Source of the DNA: a virus
IMG/VR virus record: IMGVR_UViG_3300020470_000034
Location: 1 to 44,095 of that record
Reading direction: 5' to 3' (one strand)
DNA length: 44,095 nucleotides
Made by a program: the position numbers and the translations under genes. The number at the start of each line of letters is the position of its first letter. Position 1 is the first letter of the stretch. Below are positions 14,519 to 22,144 of the stretch, one piece after another. The notes beneath the pieces are model-generated. The model was not told where the DNA came from, ran no database searches, and saw nothing but the letters and a program-made list of their open reading frames with translations.

Positions 14519-17272
14519 ATGGCTGAAAGAATCGTAAGCCCAGGTGTATTTACAAATGAGATAGATGCATCTTTTTTACCTGCGGCTGTTAGTGAGATTG
14601 GTGCTGCTATTGTTGGTGTTTGTAATAAAGGACCAGCATTTGTACCAACTGTGGTTGAAAGTTTTACAGACTTTAAAATTCAATTTGGCGAATTGGATAC
14701 AAGTCTATATATGCCGTACGCGGCAAAAAGTTATTTAAAAAATGCAGGTACTGCAACTATTGTGAGAGTTCTTGGTACAAGTGGTATGACAGCAGCTAAA
14801 TATTTAGTATTGAAGTCAGCTGGTACAAATGGACAATATGCAACTGCGTCAATTGGATTAGGACAAACATTTGTAGGAAATACAGCTGGTGCTGTTGGTA
14901 AAGATATAGCATTTACTGGATCTGATGGTAAGACTGTATACAAGTTTGAACCATGGTCTGGTTCAGCTAATGGGTATAATGTAGATGGTCCTGGTAGTTT
15001 TGGAATATCAAATCCAAGTGGGGCTACATACTTTTTCCAATTAGGTAAATTTGCAAATAAAACAGGTGATAATTTAGCGGGAATAATAAATTCTGGTTCA
15101 GCTACACATGGTGTATCTGCTACTCCATCAACGGGTGGTACTGGTGCTACTTTACATTCCACGATAATTTTATCTGCTAGTTTAAAAGGAACTCAATTTG
15201 GTAATGGAACAAAAATTTATACATCAAGTAATACTTTTTATACTACATCTGTTGTACCTGATACAGCTATAAAAGATTTTACTTGGGGTGGTGGTCAAGC
15301 TACAGTTGGTTCTGGAGTTGTTGCGACTATATTCCCAACATCATCTAACTATTCACTTGCATCTGCAACACTTGTAGGGAAAAGTCAAGTAGGTGATTTT
15401 AATATTAGATGGCAAGGTACTGCAGGAACTACATCACCAACGATGTCATTACATAGTTCAAATACAAGTTATATTGAAAATGTATTGTCAAAAGATCCTT
15501 CTTCAACACAAAAAGGATATTTATTCTATGTGTTTAGATCATTTGCAGATAATTTAGCTGCAGGTGCTACATTGTCACTTGATGTTAGAAGTAACTACTA
15601 TGGTGGACAATACGCTTCAGCTAAAACACCATTCATCAATAGTCAACAAATAGGTGGACAAGTAACTAACTTATTTAAAATTGAATCATTGTCTGATGGT
15701 GTAGCTGCTAATTCATCTTGTAAAGTAGCTATATCTAATATTAAGAAAAGTTCAAATGAAGATGTAACTAAATATGGTACATTTGATGTGATTATTAGAA
15801 GTTATGGTGATACTGATAATAAACCACAAGTACTTGAAACATATAGTGGATGTAATTTAGATAAAGATTCACCTAATTTTATAGCTAGGAGAATTGGAGA
15901 TATTAAAGAAACATTTAATACATCAAAAGGTAAAATAGAAGTAAGTGGTGATTATAAAAATAGATCTAAATATGTTAGAGTTTCTGATATAAACTCTCAA
16001 GTTAAGAGTGGAGCAGCTTCACCTTACTTACTACCATTTGGATTTAAGTCTTACCCTTATCCAACTGTTCACGCTGGAAGTGATTCAGCAGTTCCTTTAC
16101 CAATGGTAACAGCTCTTTCTGAAAGTGGAGAGTTTAATAGTAAGATGTTCCATGGTGTAGCTTTTGATAGTTCATCTAAACACGATATCTATCCTTACTT
16201 ATATCCTTCAACAACAACTGCAGCTGGTGGTACTTCATTAGCTGATACTAAAATTAGTAGTTCAAGGTTTGGTTTGGATACCACTGTTGGATTAACTACA
16301 GATTCACCATTAAATACTAAACGATTTATTATGGGATTACATGGAGGATCTGACGGTTGGGATCCAAGAGTAGTTGGTAGTTTAGGTATGGGTAATGGTC
16401 AATTTGGTAACTCTGGTGCTAATCTAAATGATTTCAAAAATGCATTAGCTACCATATCTAATCCAGATGAAACTGATATTAATATGTTAGTGATGCCTGG
16501 AATCAATAAAACAGATCATTCTAAAGTATATAATAAAGCTAAAACTATCGTAGAAGATAGAGCTGATACATTTATGGTTGTTGATCCAGCTGGATATAAT
16601 GGAACACAGACAGACGCTGTAGCAGCAATTGAAACTGAGGATAGTAACTTTATAGCTACATATTATCCATGGGTTAAAATCTTTGATGATGAGAATAATA
16701 CATTTGTATGGGTGCCACCTTCTGTTGTATTACCTGGTGTCATATCATTTACAGATAAAGTATCTCATCCATGGTTTGCTCCAGCAGGTCTAAATAGGGG
16801 TGGATTAACTGAAGCTGTTATGGCTAAAGAAAGATTAACTCAAGCTGAAAGAGATTATCTATATGAAAATAGAGTTAATCCAATTGCAACATTCCCAGGA
16901 CAAGGGGTGTGTGTATGGGGTCAAAAAACTCTACAAGCTAAACCTTCAGCACTTGATAGAATCAATGTAAGAAGACTACTAATTAGATTGAAGAAATTTA
17001 TTGCTTCAACATCTAAATTCCTTGTGTTTGAACAAAACAATCAAGCTACAAGAAATAGATTCTTAAATATTGTAAATCCATTTATGGAACAAGTACAATC
17101 AAAATCTGGATTAACAGCATTTAAGATAGTAGTTGATGAAAGTGTAAACACACCAGATGTTGTTGATAGAAATGAATTGAGAGGTCAAATATTCATTCAA
17201 CCAACAAGAACTGCTGAGTTTATAGTATTGGATTTCGTAGTGATGCCAACTGGTGCTACATTTCCAGAGTAA
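14519..17272 (+). CDS. 18: Contractile tail sheath protein (gp18-like), enlarged
   Basis: 917 residues against ~659 in T4 gp18. The N-terminus IVSPGVFTNEIDASFLP and the DFKIQFGELDTSLYMPYAAK segment are sheath hallmarks. The C-terminal sheath core has KVSHPWFAPAGLNRGGL, RINVRRLLIRLKKFIAS and FVVMPTGATFPE. The extra length lies in Ser/Thr/Gly-rich surface-exposed regions around residues 100-370. The protein surrounds the tail tube and contracts at infection. A terminator follows. Confidence 0.93.
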   Translation: MAERIVSPGVFTNEIDASFLPAAVSEIGAAIVGVCNKGPAFVPTVVESFTDFKIQFGELDTSLYMPYAAKSYLKNAGTATIVRVLGTSGMTAAKYLVLKSAGTNGQYATASIGLGQTFVGNTAGAVGKDIAFTGSDGKTVYKFEPWSGSANGYNVDGPGSFGISNPSGATYFFQLGKFANKTGDNLAGIINSGSATHGVSATPSTGGTGATLHSTIILSASLKGTQFGNGTKIYTSSNTFYTTSVVPDTAIKDFTWGGGQATVGSGVVATIFPTSSNYSLASATLVGKSQVGDFNIRWQGTAGTTSPTMSLHSSNTSYIENVLSKDPSSTQKGYLFYVFRSFADNLAAGATLSLDVRSNYYGGQYASAKTPFINSQQIGGQVTNLFKIESLSDGVAANSSCKVAISNIKKSSNEDVTKYGTFDVIIRSYGDTDNKPQVLETYSGCNLDKDSPNFIARRIGDIKETFNTSKGKIEVSGDYKNRSKYVRVSDINSQVKSGAASPYLLPFGFKSYPYPTVHAGSDSAVPLPMVTALSESGEFNSKMFHGVAFDSSSKHDIYPYLYPSTTTAAGGTSLADTKISSSRFGLDTTVGLTTDSPLNTKRFIMGLHGGSDGWDPRVVGSLGMGNGQFGNSGANLNDFKNALATISNPDETDINMLVMPGINKTDHSKVYNKAKTIVEDRADTFMVVDPAGYNGTQTDAVAAIETEDSNFIATYYPWVKIFDDENNTFVWVPPSVVLPGVISFTDKVSHPWFAPAGLNRGGLTEAVMAKERLTQAERDYLYENRVNPIATFPGQGVCVWGQKTLQAKPSALDRINVRRLLIRLKKFIASTSKFLVFEQNNQATRNRFLNIVNPFMEQVQSKSGLTAFKIVVDESVNTPDVVDRNELRGQIFIQPTRTAEFIVLDFVVMPTGATFPE

Positions 17273-17291
17273 TTAAAAAAATAATGGAATT

Positions 17292-17318
17292 AAGAGCCTA
17301 TTTATAGGCTCTTTTTTC
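17292..17318 (+). terminator. Rho-independent terminator after tail sheath
   Basis: Perfect 9-bp stem AAGAGCCTA (17292-17300) / TAGGCTCTT (17305-17313), loop TTTA, followed by a T run to 17317. Confidence 0.93.
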
Positions 17319-17327
17319 TTATTTATT

Positions 17328-17343
17328 GATATTTATAATTGAA
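17328..17343 (+). promoter_or_regulatory. Putative late promoter of the tail tube gene
   Basis: GATATTTATAATTGAA immediately after the terminator, about 50-60 bases from the start at 17390. It is the closest match to the copy at 11180. Confidence 0.55.
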
Positions 17344-17389
17344 GAAAGTATTAAAAAGTAAAATTATTTACTATATTAGGAGATAAAAA

Positions 17390-17878
17390 ATGGCTGAAAT
17401 GATAGATGCTAATGATATAATGTTTACCCCCTTCGAGCCGAAACTCAAGAATAGGTATATAATGCAGATTGATGGTATACCTGCTTATTTGATTAAAACG
17501 GCCGCACGACCTCAAATTACATTTGAAGAAGTTGTGCTTGAACATATGAATGTGAAAAGATATGTTAAAGGTAAAGGTGAGTGGCAAGCATTATCTATAT
17601 CATTATACGACCCAATTGTTCCTTCTGCTTCACAAGCAGTAATGGAATGGATTAGATTGTCACACGAATCTATTACTGGAAGAGATGGTTATTCTGATTT
17701 TTATAAAAAAGACATAACATTTCAAGTATTAGGTCCTGTAGGTGATATTATAGAAGAATGGAAATTAAAAGGAGCATTTATTACTGATGCTAATTTTGGT
17801 GAATTGGATTTTGGTGATAGTACTCCAGTTGAAATTGCTTTAACTATGAGATATGACTACGCAATACTTCAATTCTAA
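17390..17878 (+). CDS. 19: Tail tube protein (gp19-like)
   Basis: 162 residues, essentially the length of T4 gp19 (163). It has MFTPFEPKLKNRYIMQIDGI at the N-terminus, PAYLIKTAARPQITFEEVVL, GEWQALSISLYDPIVPSASQ and the C-terminal LTMRYDYAILQF, all typical of T4-type tube subunits. It polymerises into the inner tail tube under the sheath. SD AGGAG lies eight bases upstream. Single-gene unit bounded by a promoter-like motif and a terminator, so stoichiometry can be set independently of sheath. Confidence 0.9.
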   Translation: MAEMIDANDIMFTPFEPKLKNRYIMQIDGIPAYLIKTAARPQITFEEVVLEHMNVKRYVKGKGEWQALSISLYDPIVPSASQAVMEWIRLSHESITGRDGYSDFYKKDITFQVLGPVGDIIEEWKLKGAFITDANFGELDFGDSTPVEIALTMRYDYAILQF

Positions 17879-17914
17879 AATTTAAAACCACACAAAGAAG
17901 CCACAATAATAAGA

Positions 17915-17942
17915 AAAACCTCAATTTTTTGGGGTTTTTTTT
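17915..17942 (+). terminator. Rho-independent terminator after tail tube
   Basis: Left arm AAAACCTCAA (17915-17924), loop TTTT, right arm TTGGGGTTTT (17929-17938), one T-G pair, ending in an eight-T run. Confidence 0.85.
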
Positions 17943-17949
17943 ATGTTTA

Positions 17950-17964
17950 TATATATTTATATTT
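17950..17964 (+). promoter_or_regulatory. Putative late promoter of the lysozyme gene
   Basis: TATATATTTATATTT directly follows the tube terminator, with the core TATTTATA at 17954-17961, about 40 bases before the chosen start at 17994. Confidence 0.4.
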
Positions 17965-17993
17965 ACAAACGATTTCTTAATAAAGAGGTTATT

Positions 17994-18470
17994 ATGATGA
18001 AAACATTTGAAGAGATAATAGAACAAGTTTTAGAACACGAAGGTGGTTATGTTAATGATCCCGATGATCCAGGTGGAGAAACCAAATACGGGATAGCTAA
18101 AAAATTTAATCCTGATGTTGATATAAAAAATCTAACTAAAGAAGGTGCTAAAGAGATATACTATGAAAAGTATTGGAAACCTTCTAAAGCTGATAAACTT
18201 CCAGATAGATTAAAACATATCTATTTTGATATGGTTGTTAATTTTGGACAAGGTGGTGCTGTTAGAGTATTACAACAAGCAGCTGTTTCTAAAGGACATA
18301 ACATAAAAATAGATGGTGGGATAGGACCTAATACTATTAAAGCTATACAAAATGTAGAGACTGATAGAGTTAGAGCTTATAGAGTTTTAAAATTTGCAAG
18401 AATAGTAATTAAACGGCCAACCCAAGAGAAATTTTGGTTAGGATGGTTCAGAAGAGCATCCGAAGTATAG
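17994..18470 (+). CDS. GH108-family peptidoglycan hydrolase (lysozyme/endolysin)
   Basis: 158 residues. ATG 17994 (or 17997) is chosen because AGAGG (17984-17988) precedes it; an upstream ATG at 17943 overlaps the terminator and promoter motif. The N-terminal catalytic domain has EHEGGYVNDPDDPGGETKYG, the GH108 signature with catalytic Glu16 in EGGY. Residues ~90-150 (DGGIGPNTIKAIQN) match the peptidoglycan-binding half of this family. It cleaves the glycan backbone. No signal peptide, so export would need a holin or tail delivery. Its location between tube and baseplate genes leaves a tail-lysozyme role open. Confidence 0.85.
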   Translation: MMKTFEEIIEQVLEHEGGYVNDPDDPGGETKYGIAKKFNPDVDIKNLTKEGAKEIYYEKYWKPSKADKLPDRLKHIYFDMVVNFGQGGAVRVLQQAAVSKGHNIKIDGGIGPNTIKAIQNVETDRVRAYRVLKFARIVIKRPTQEKFWLGWFRRASEV

Positions 18471-18480
18471 GAGAAATAAA

Positions 18481-18666
18481 ATGGCAAATAGTAATGAATT
18501 ATATAATAAAATAAATGATTTATTTGAAACATTTCAAGAAAATCATAGAAAATTTGAAGAAAAAGGTACAAAAGCAGCAGGTGGTAGAGCAAGAAAAGCT
18601 ATTGGTGAAATTAAAAAGTTAGTTACAGACTACAGAAAAGCATCTGTTTCTGAATCTAATAGTTAA
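18481..18666 (+). CDS. Histone H1-like Hc1-family small protein
   Basis: 61 residues. The pattern FEEKGTKAAGGRARKAI followed by EIKKLVTDYRKASV matches the Hc1-type domain (F..KG.KAAG.R.RK...E.K.L....RK.S). Known members are small basic helical DNA-binding proteins of chlamydiae and many Bacteroidetes. SD GGAG is seven bases upstream. The gene sits in the tail cluster, not with replication genes, so packaging into the virion or nucleoid remodelling late in infection is a guess. The assignment is from motif only. Confidence 0.65.
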   Translation: MANSNELYNKINDLFETFQENHRKFEEKGTKAAGGRARKAIGEIKKLVTDYRKASVSESNS

Positions 18667-18681
18667 ATTTAGGAGGTTATA

Positions 18682-19452
18682 ATGGCAGAATCCAAAGCAA
18701 CAACACAACCAACGGCGGAATCTAAATTTCCAAGTGAAATGATAGATTTACCAAGTGGTGGAAAACTATATCCAAAGGGTAGTCCTTTAAGAAGTGGTAA
18801 AATTGAAATAAAATATATGACCGCAAGAGAAGAGGATATTCTTACATCCCAAAATCTTATAAAAAAAGGATTAGTTATAGACTCACTTTTAAATGCATTG
18901 ATAGTAGATAAGTCAATTAATGTAAAAGATTTATTTTTGGGAGATAAAAATGCAATTATGGTAGCAGCTCGTATATTAGCTTATGGACCAGAATATACTG
19001 TTGAAATGTCCAGTCCAGTTTCTGGTGATAGAAAAACACATACATTTAATTTATCAGAACTTGATTATAAATCATTACCAGATGATATTAAGTATGATAA
19101 AAACGAGTTTTCATATAAATTACCATTTTCTGGGTTAGATATAACATATAAAATTCTTAATGGTATTGATGAAGATAATATTGAAAAAGAGTTAAAAGCT
19201 TTGGATAAGATAGGAACAAGTAAAGAAATAACCACAAGATTAAAAAAAGCTGTAATCTCAATAAATGGTGAGACTGATGCAGCAGTTATTAATGCTGGGG
19301 TTGAGAATATGATTGCAAGAGATTCATTAGCTTTTAGAAAAGAAATAACTAGAATTACACCAGATATATTATTAGAACAAACTATAGAAATGGAGGGCGA
19401 AGAGGTCACGGTTGATATACCGATGGCCGCCTCGTTTTTTTGGCCTACCTAA
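18682..19452 (+). CDS. 26: Baseplate hub/tail-assembly protein, gp26-like
   Basis: 256 residues, SD AGGAGG. After a Thr/Ala-rich start comes IDLPSGGKLYPKGSPLRSGK and IEIKYMTAREEDILTSQNLI, a pattern of the T4 gp26 base-plate family (P-x-GxxYP...G.I.IK.MT..EEDILT..N). An RILAYGPEYTVEMSSPVSG segment follows. Ends MAASFFWPT at 19452, across a T7 run that overlaps the next ORF. In T4, gp26 is followed by gp51. It may double as a tape-measure chaperone. Confidence 0.7.
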   Translation: MAESKATTQPTAESKFPSEMIDLPSGGKLYPKGSPLRSGKIEIKYMTAREEDILTSQNLIKKGLVIDSLLNALIVDKSINVKDLFLGDKNAIMVAARILAYGPEYTVEMSSPVSGDRKTHTFNLSELDYKSLPDDIKYDKNEFSYKLPFSGLDITYKILNGIDEDNIEKELKALDKIGTSKEITTRLKKAVISINGETDAAVINAGVENMIARDSLAFRKEITRITPDILLEQTIEMEGEEVTVDIPMAASFFWPT

Positions 19453-19678
19453 AGACTACAGGAAAAAACTACACGAAGAAATATTTGGATTATGCTATTA
19501 TAGTAATGGCGGGTTTAGTCATACAGATGTTTATACTATGCCTGTTTATTTGAGGAGATTCTATACTCAAAAATTAATAGAACATAAAAATCAAGAAAAA
19601 GAAGACATAGAAAAATCTATGAAAAAATCCCAACAAAGAAATAAATCATTTGTTCCTGGGCAAGGAAATCGAAGATAA
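19412..19678 (+). CDS. gp51-position ORF overlapping the gp26-like gene, possible frameshift partner
   Basis: 88 residues in the +1 frame relative to the gp26-like gene, with a 41-base overlap. The core is KKLHEEIFGLCYYSNGGFSH followed by DVYTMPVYLRRFYTQKLIEH and a basic tail, a pattern common just upstream of tape measure genes in marine T4-like phages. It could start at TTG 19412, which has GAGG six bases upstream. Or it could be made by slippage on GTTTTTTTGG (19434-19443). It lies two genes before the tape measure, where lambda makes gpG/gpGT. Confidence 0.6.
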   Translation: MIYRWPPRFFGLPKDYRKKLHEEIFGLCYYSNGGFSHTDVYTMPVYLRRFYTQKLIEHKNQEKEDIEKSMKKSQQRNKSFVPGQGNRR

Positions 19679-19714
19679 ATAGATTAATTTAACATTTCTT
19701 TTTCATTATCATAA

Positions 19715-19722
19715 TATTTATA
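19715..19722 (+). promoter_or_regulatory. Putative late promoter core TATTTATA
   Basis: TATTTATA at 19715-19722 in a 78-base gap, 42 bases from the start at 19757; part of the recurring late motif. Confidence 0.35.
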
Positions 19723-19756
19723 TATGACTAACAGTATTGTAATAATTGGAGAAAAC

Positions 19757-19996
19757 ATGTCTAAAAACTCATATATGGATTCAAAATCACTTATAAATGA
19801 AGGATTTCTTAAATCTCTTATTTCTTTGGTAAGAAGTAAAAAGTTGAGGAAGTTCCATAAAGCTGCAAACAATCCAAAAATAAATAAACAATTAAATGAT
19901 TTAAATAAAAGTGTTGATAATTTAGAAAATGAATTTAAAAAACAATTTAAAGTTGATTTAAAATTAGACAAGTTTACTCTTAAAGACTTTATTTAA
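19757..19996 (+). CDS. Small basic protein upstream of the tape measure
   Basis: 79 residues. ATG 19757 follows TTGGAGA at a good distance; an in-frame ATG at 19724 has none. It contains KSLINEGFLKSLISL, similar to the leader-type helix ending in Glu, followed by a basic stretch (VRSKKLRKFHKAANN) and a coiled coil (LNDLNKSVDNLENEFKKQ). Its stop is 12 bases before the tape measure start. It may be a tape-measure partner; unknown function. Confidence 0.55.
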   Translation: MSKNSYMDSKSLINEGFLKSLISLVRSKKLRKFHKAANNPKINKQLNDLNKSVDNLENEFKKQFKVDLKLDKFTLKDFI

Positions 19997-20007
19997 AGAG
20001 AACATAA

Positions 20008-22131
20008 ATGGCTAAAAAAAGAAATTATGTAAAAGATTTGAAAGAAGTTCAAGATTTATCCAAAGCTTTGGATGATCTTTATTCTGGTAGTACTGATGCC
20101 TTAAAAGAAATGAATCAAGCACAATTGAAACAATTGAATAATGCTAGAAAAATGGCAGATGCTTTATCAAGATCTCAAGGTTACAGTCAAGAGTCTTTAG
20201 ATTTAGCCAAAGATTATACTAAAACAATTCAAGAAGATATAGATTTATTAAAAGAGAAAAAAGATGTAGAAGATGAAATAACTGGTTCACAAGAAGAACA
20301 AAATAAAGAACGAAAAAAAGGTTTGGCTCACTTCCTAAAAACTAACCAACAAGTTAAAGCTGTTGGAAAAGGAATTGGTCAAATAGATAGTGCAACTGGT
20401 GGATGGGGAAGTAAATTAATAAATATGATATTGAACCCATTCAATTTATTAATGGCATTACTCGGTGCGGGTGTTGCTGTAATGTTGAAAATGAATGAAC
20501 AACAAAGAGAATTAAATAATCTCTTTGGTGTAGCTGCCCACAAAAATCAACAATTTTTAAAAGATACTATAACCGTTAGAAAAAATATAGCCGCTCTCGG
20601 TAAAGGAATGAAAGAGATAGCTGCTACAGCTGATCAATTAACAGATGGATTGAATATTAGTGCGGAAAGTTCTATTTTACTTTCTGGGGGAATATTAGAT
20701 ACAGCTACTGCAATTGGAATGAGTGATTCAGCGGTTGCTGGACTTAGCATAAATCTTGCAAAATTAAGAAATATGTCTTTAGATCAAGCTAATATTTTTC
20801 AAAAACAAGTATACTTTTTATCACAACAAAATAAAGTTGCACCAAAAGCAGTATTAAAAGATTTAGCTGAAAACTCACAAACAATGGCTAAATGGACACG
20901 AAGTAGTTTAGATAATTTAGCTGCATCTGCACTAGCCGCTAAAAAACTTAATAGTAATTTAGGTACATTTGATGCAATTGCTGAAAATATATTATCTTTT
21001 GAAGAGTCAATAAATGCTGAAATGAGACTTCGTACCCTATTGGGTACAGATATAGACCTATCTCGTGCTAGACAATTAGCTGCTAGTAGAGATATGTTAG
21101 GATTTCAAAAAGAAATTGTTAAACAAATATCAAAAGCTGGTGATTTAAATGAATTAGATTATTTCCAAATGAAAGGAATAACAGAATTATTTGGAGCAGA
21201 ATTTGAACAAATATTAGCTATTAATCAAGCTCAACAAGCTGGTAATGATATATCTAAAATTGGTGCAGAGAATATGAAAGAAACTCTTGAATCGGCTAAA
21301 GAATTAAAAGGTGTTGATAATGTTACTCCTGCAGATCAATTGATGAATACTATGGCCAATCTGGATGTATTTATGCAAGAAGAAATGATGGGTACATTTA
21401 CTGACTTACAAGATAATATTAAAAAAATAAATACAAAAATAGAATCATTTGTAGGATTCCTTAATATGGCTTATAATATTATTTTAATGATGTCTGCAGC
21501 TTGGGTTGGTATGAAAATATTTAAAGGTTCAAAAGCATTATTGAAATCAGCAAAAGCTTTAAAGGGTGTTAAAGGTTCAAAAAGTGTTGTTAGTGCAGCT
21601 AAAGGACAAGCTAAAAAAGGTGCGGGAAAAGCTTTAACTAAAACTGCAACAAAATCAGCTGGAAAAAGTTTACTAAAGAAGATACCTGGTGTAGGACTTT
21701 TAGCTGGGTTAGCATTTGGTGCTGGTAGATTGATGTCTGGTGATTGGAAAGGTGCGTTGGGTGAAGTTGCATCTGGTGCAGCAAGTACGATACCTGGTGT
21801 TGGAACAGCTGTATCTGCAGCAATTGATGTTGGGTTGGCTGCTAGAGATGTAAATAATGCAACTCAAGAAACACAAGCAAATGTTGAAGCTATAGAACAA
21901 GAAACTGGAGAGCAATTAGACAATATACAAAGTAGTGAAGTTAGTACACGAATGGCAGAGAGACAAGCACTAAAACTAAAAAATGTTACTTTGGCAGAAG
22001 ATACTATTCAAAAAATAATTGATGGATTTGGTACACAATTAAATGCATCAATGGATAGAGAACAATCTAGAATAGTTGTTACACGAGATCATATACAAAA
22101 ATTAAATTCAACACCTGGACCACATGCGTAA
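20008..22131 (+). CDS. Tape measure protein (gp29-type)
   Basis: 707 residues. It has an N-terminal helical region rich in Gln/Lys/Asp, a hydrophobic helix at ~145-165 (NPFNLLMALLGAGVAVMLKM), a second around 485-505 (MAYNIILMMSAAWVGMKIF) and a Gly/Ala-rich segment GLLAGLAFGAGRLMSG at ~570, then a helical end. Length-by-rise (0.15 nm per residue) predicts a tail near 106 nm, close to T4. Position after gp26/gp51-like genes matches gp29. It fixes tail length and is delivered at infection. Confidence 0.75.
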   Translation: MAKKRNYVKDLKEVQDLSKALDDLYSGSTDALKEMNQAQLKQLNNARKMADALSRSQGYSQESLDLAKDYTKTIQEDIDLLKEKKDVEDEITGSQEEQNKERKKGLAHFLKTNQQVKAVGKGIGQIDSATGGWGSKLINMILNPFNLLMALLGAGVAVMLKMNEQQRELNNLFGVAAHKNQQFLKDTITVRKNIAALGKGMKEIAATADQLTDGLNISAESSILLSGGILDTATAIGMSDSAVAGLSINLAKLRNMSLDQANIFQKQVYFLSQQNKVAPKAVLKDLAENSQTMAKWTRSSLDNLAASALAAKKLNSNLGTFDAIAENILSFEESINAEMRLRTLLGTDIDLSRARQLAASRDMLGFQKEIVKQISKAGDLNELDYFQMKGITELFGAEFEQILAINQAQQAGNDISKIGAENMKETLESAKELKGVDNVTPADQLMNTMANLDVFMQEEMMGTFTDLQDNIKKINTKIESFVGFLNMAYNIILMMSAAWVGMKIFKGSKALLKSAKALKGVKGSKSVVSAAKGQAKKGAGKALTKTATKSAGKSLLKKIPGVGLLAGLAFGAGRLMSGDWKGALGEVASGAASTIPGVGTAVSAAIDVGLAARDVNNATQETQANVEAIEQETGEQLDNIQSSEVSTRMAERQALKLKNVTLAEDTIQKIIDGFGTQLNASMDREQSRIVVTRDHIQKLNSTPGPHA

Positions 22132-22144
22132 TAGGAGATATTAA

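Noticed and set aside
14731-15162. Minus-strand 143-codon ORF
   Set aside because: Antisense to the tail sheath gene, no start signal or domain.
17943-17993. Extended start for the lysozyme
   Set aside because: It would overlap the terminator T-run and promoter-like box; the family begins near MKTFEEI.
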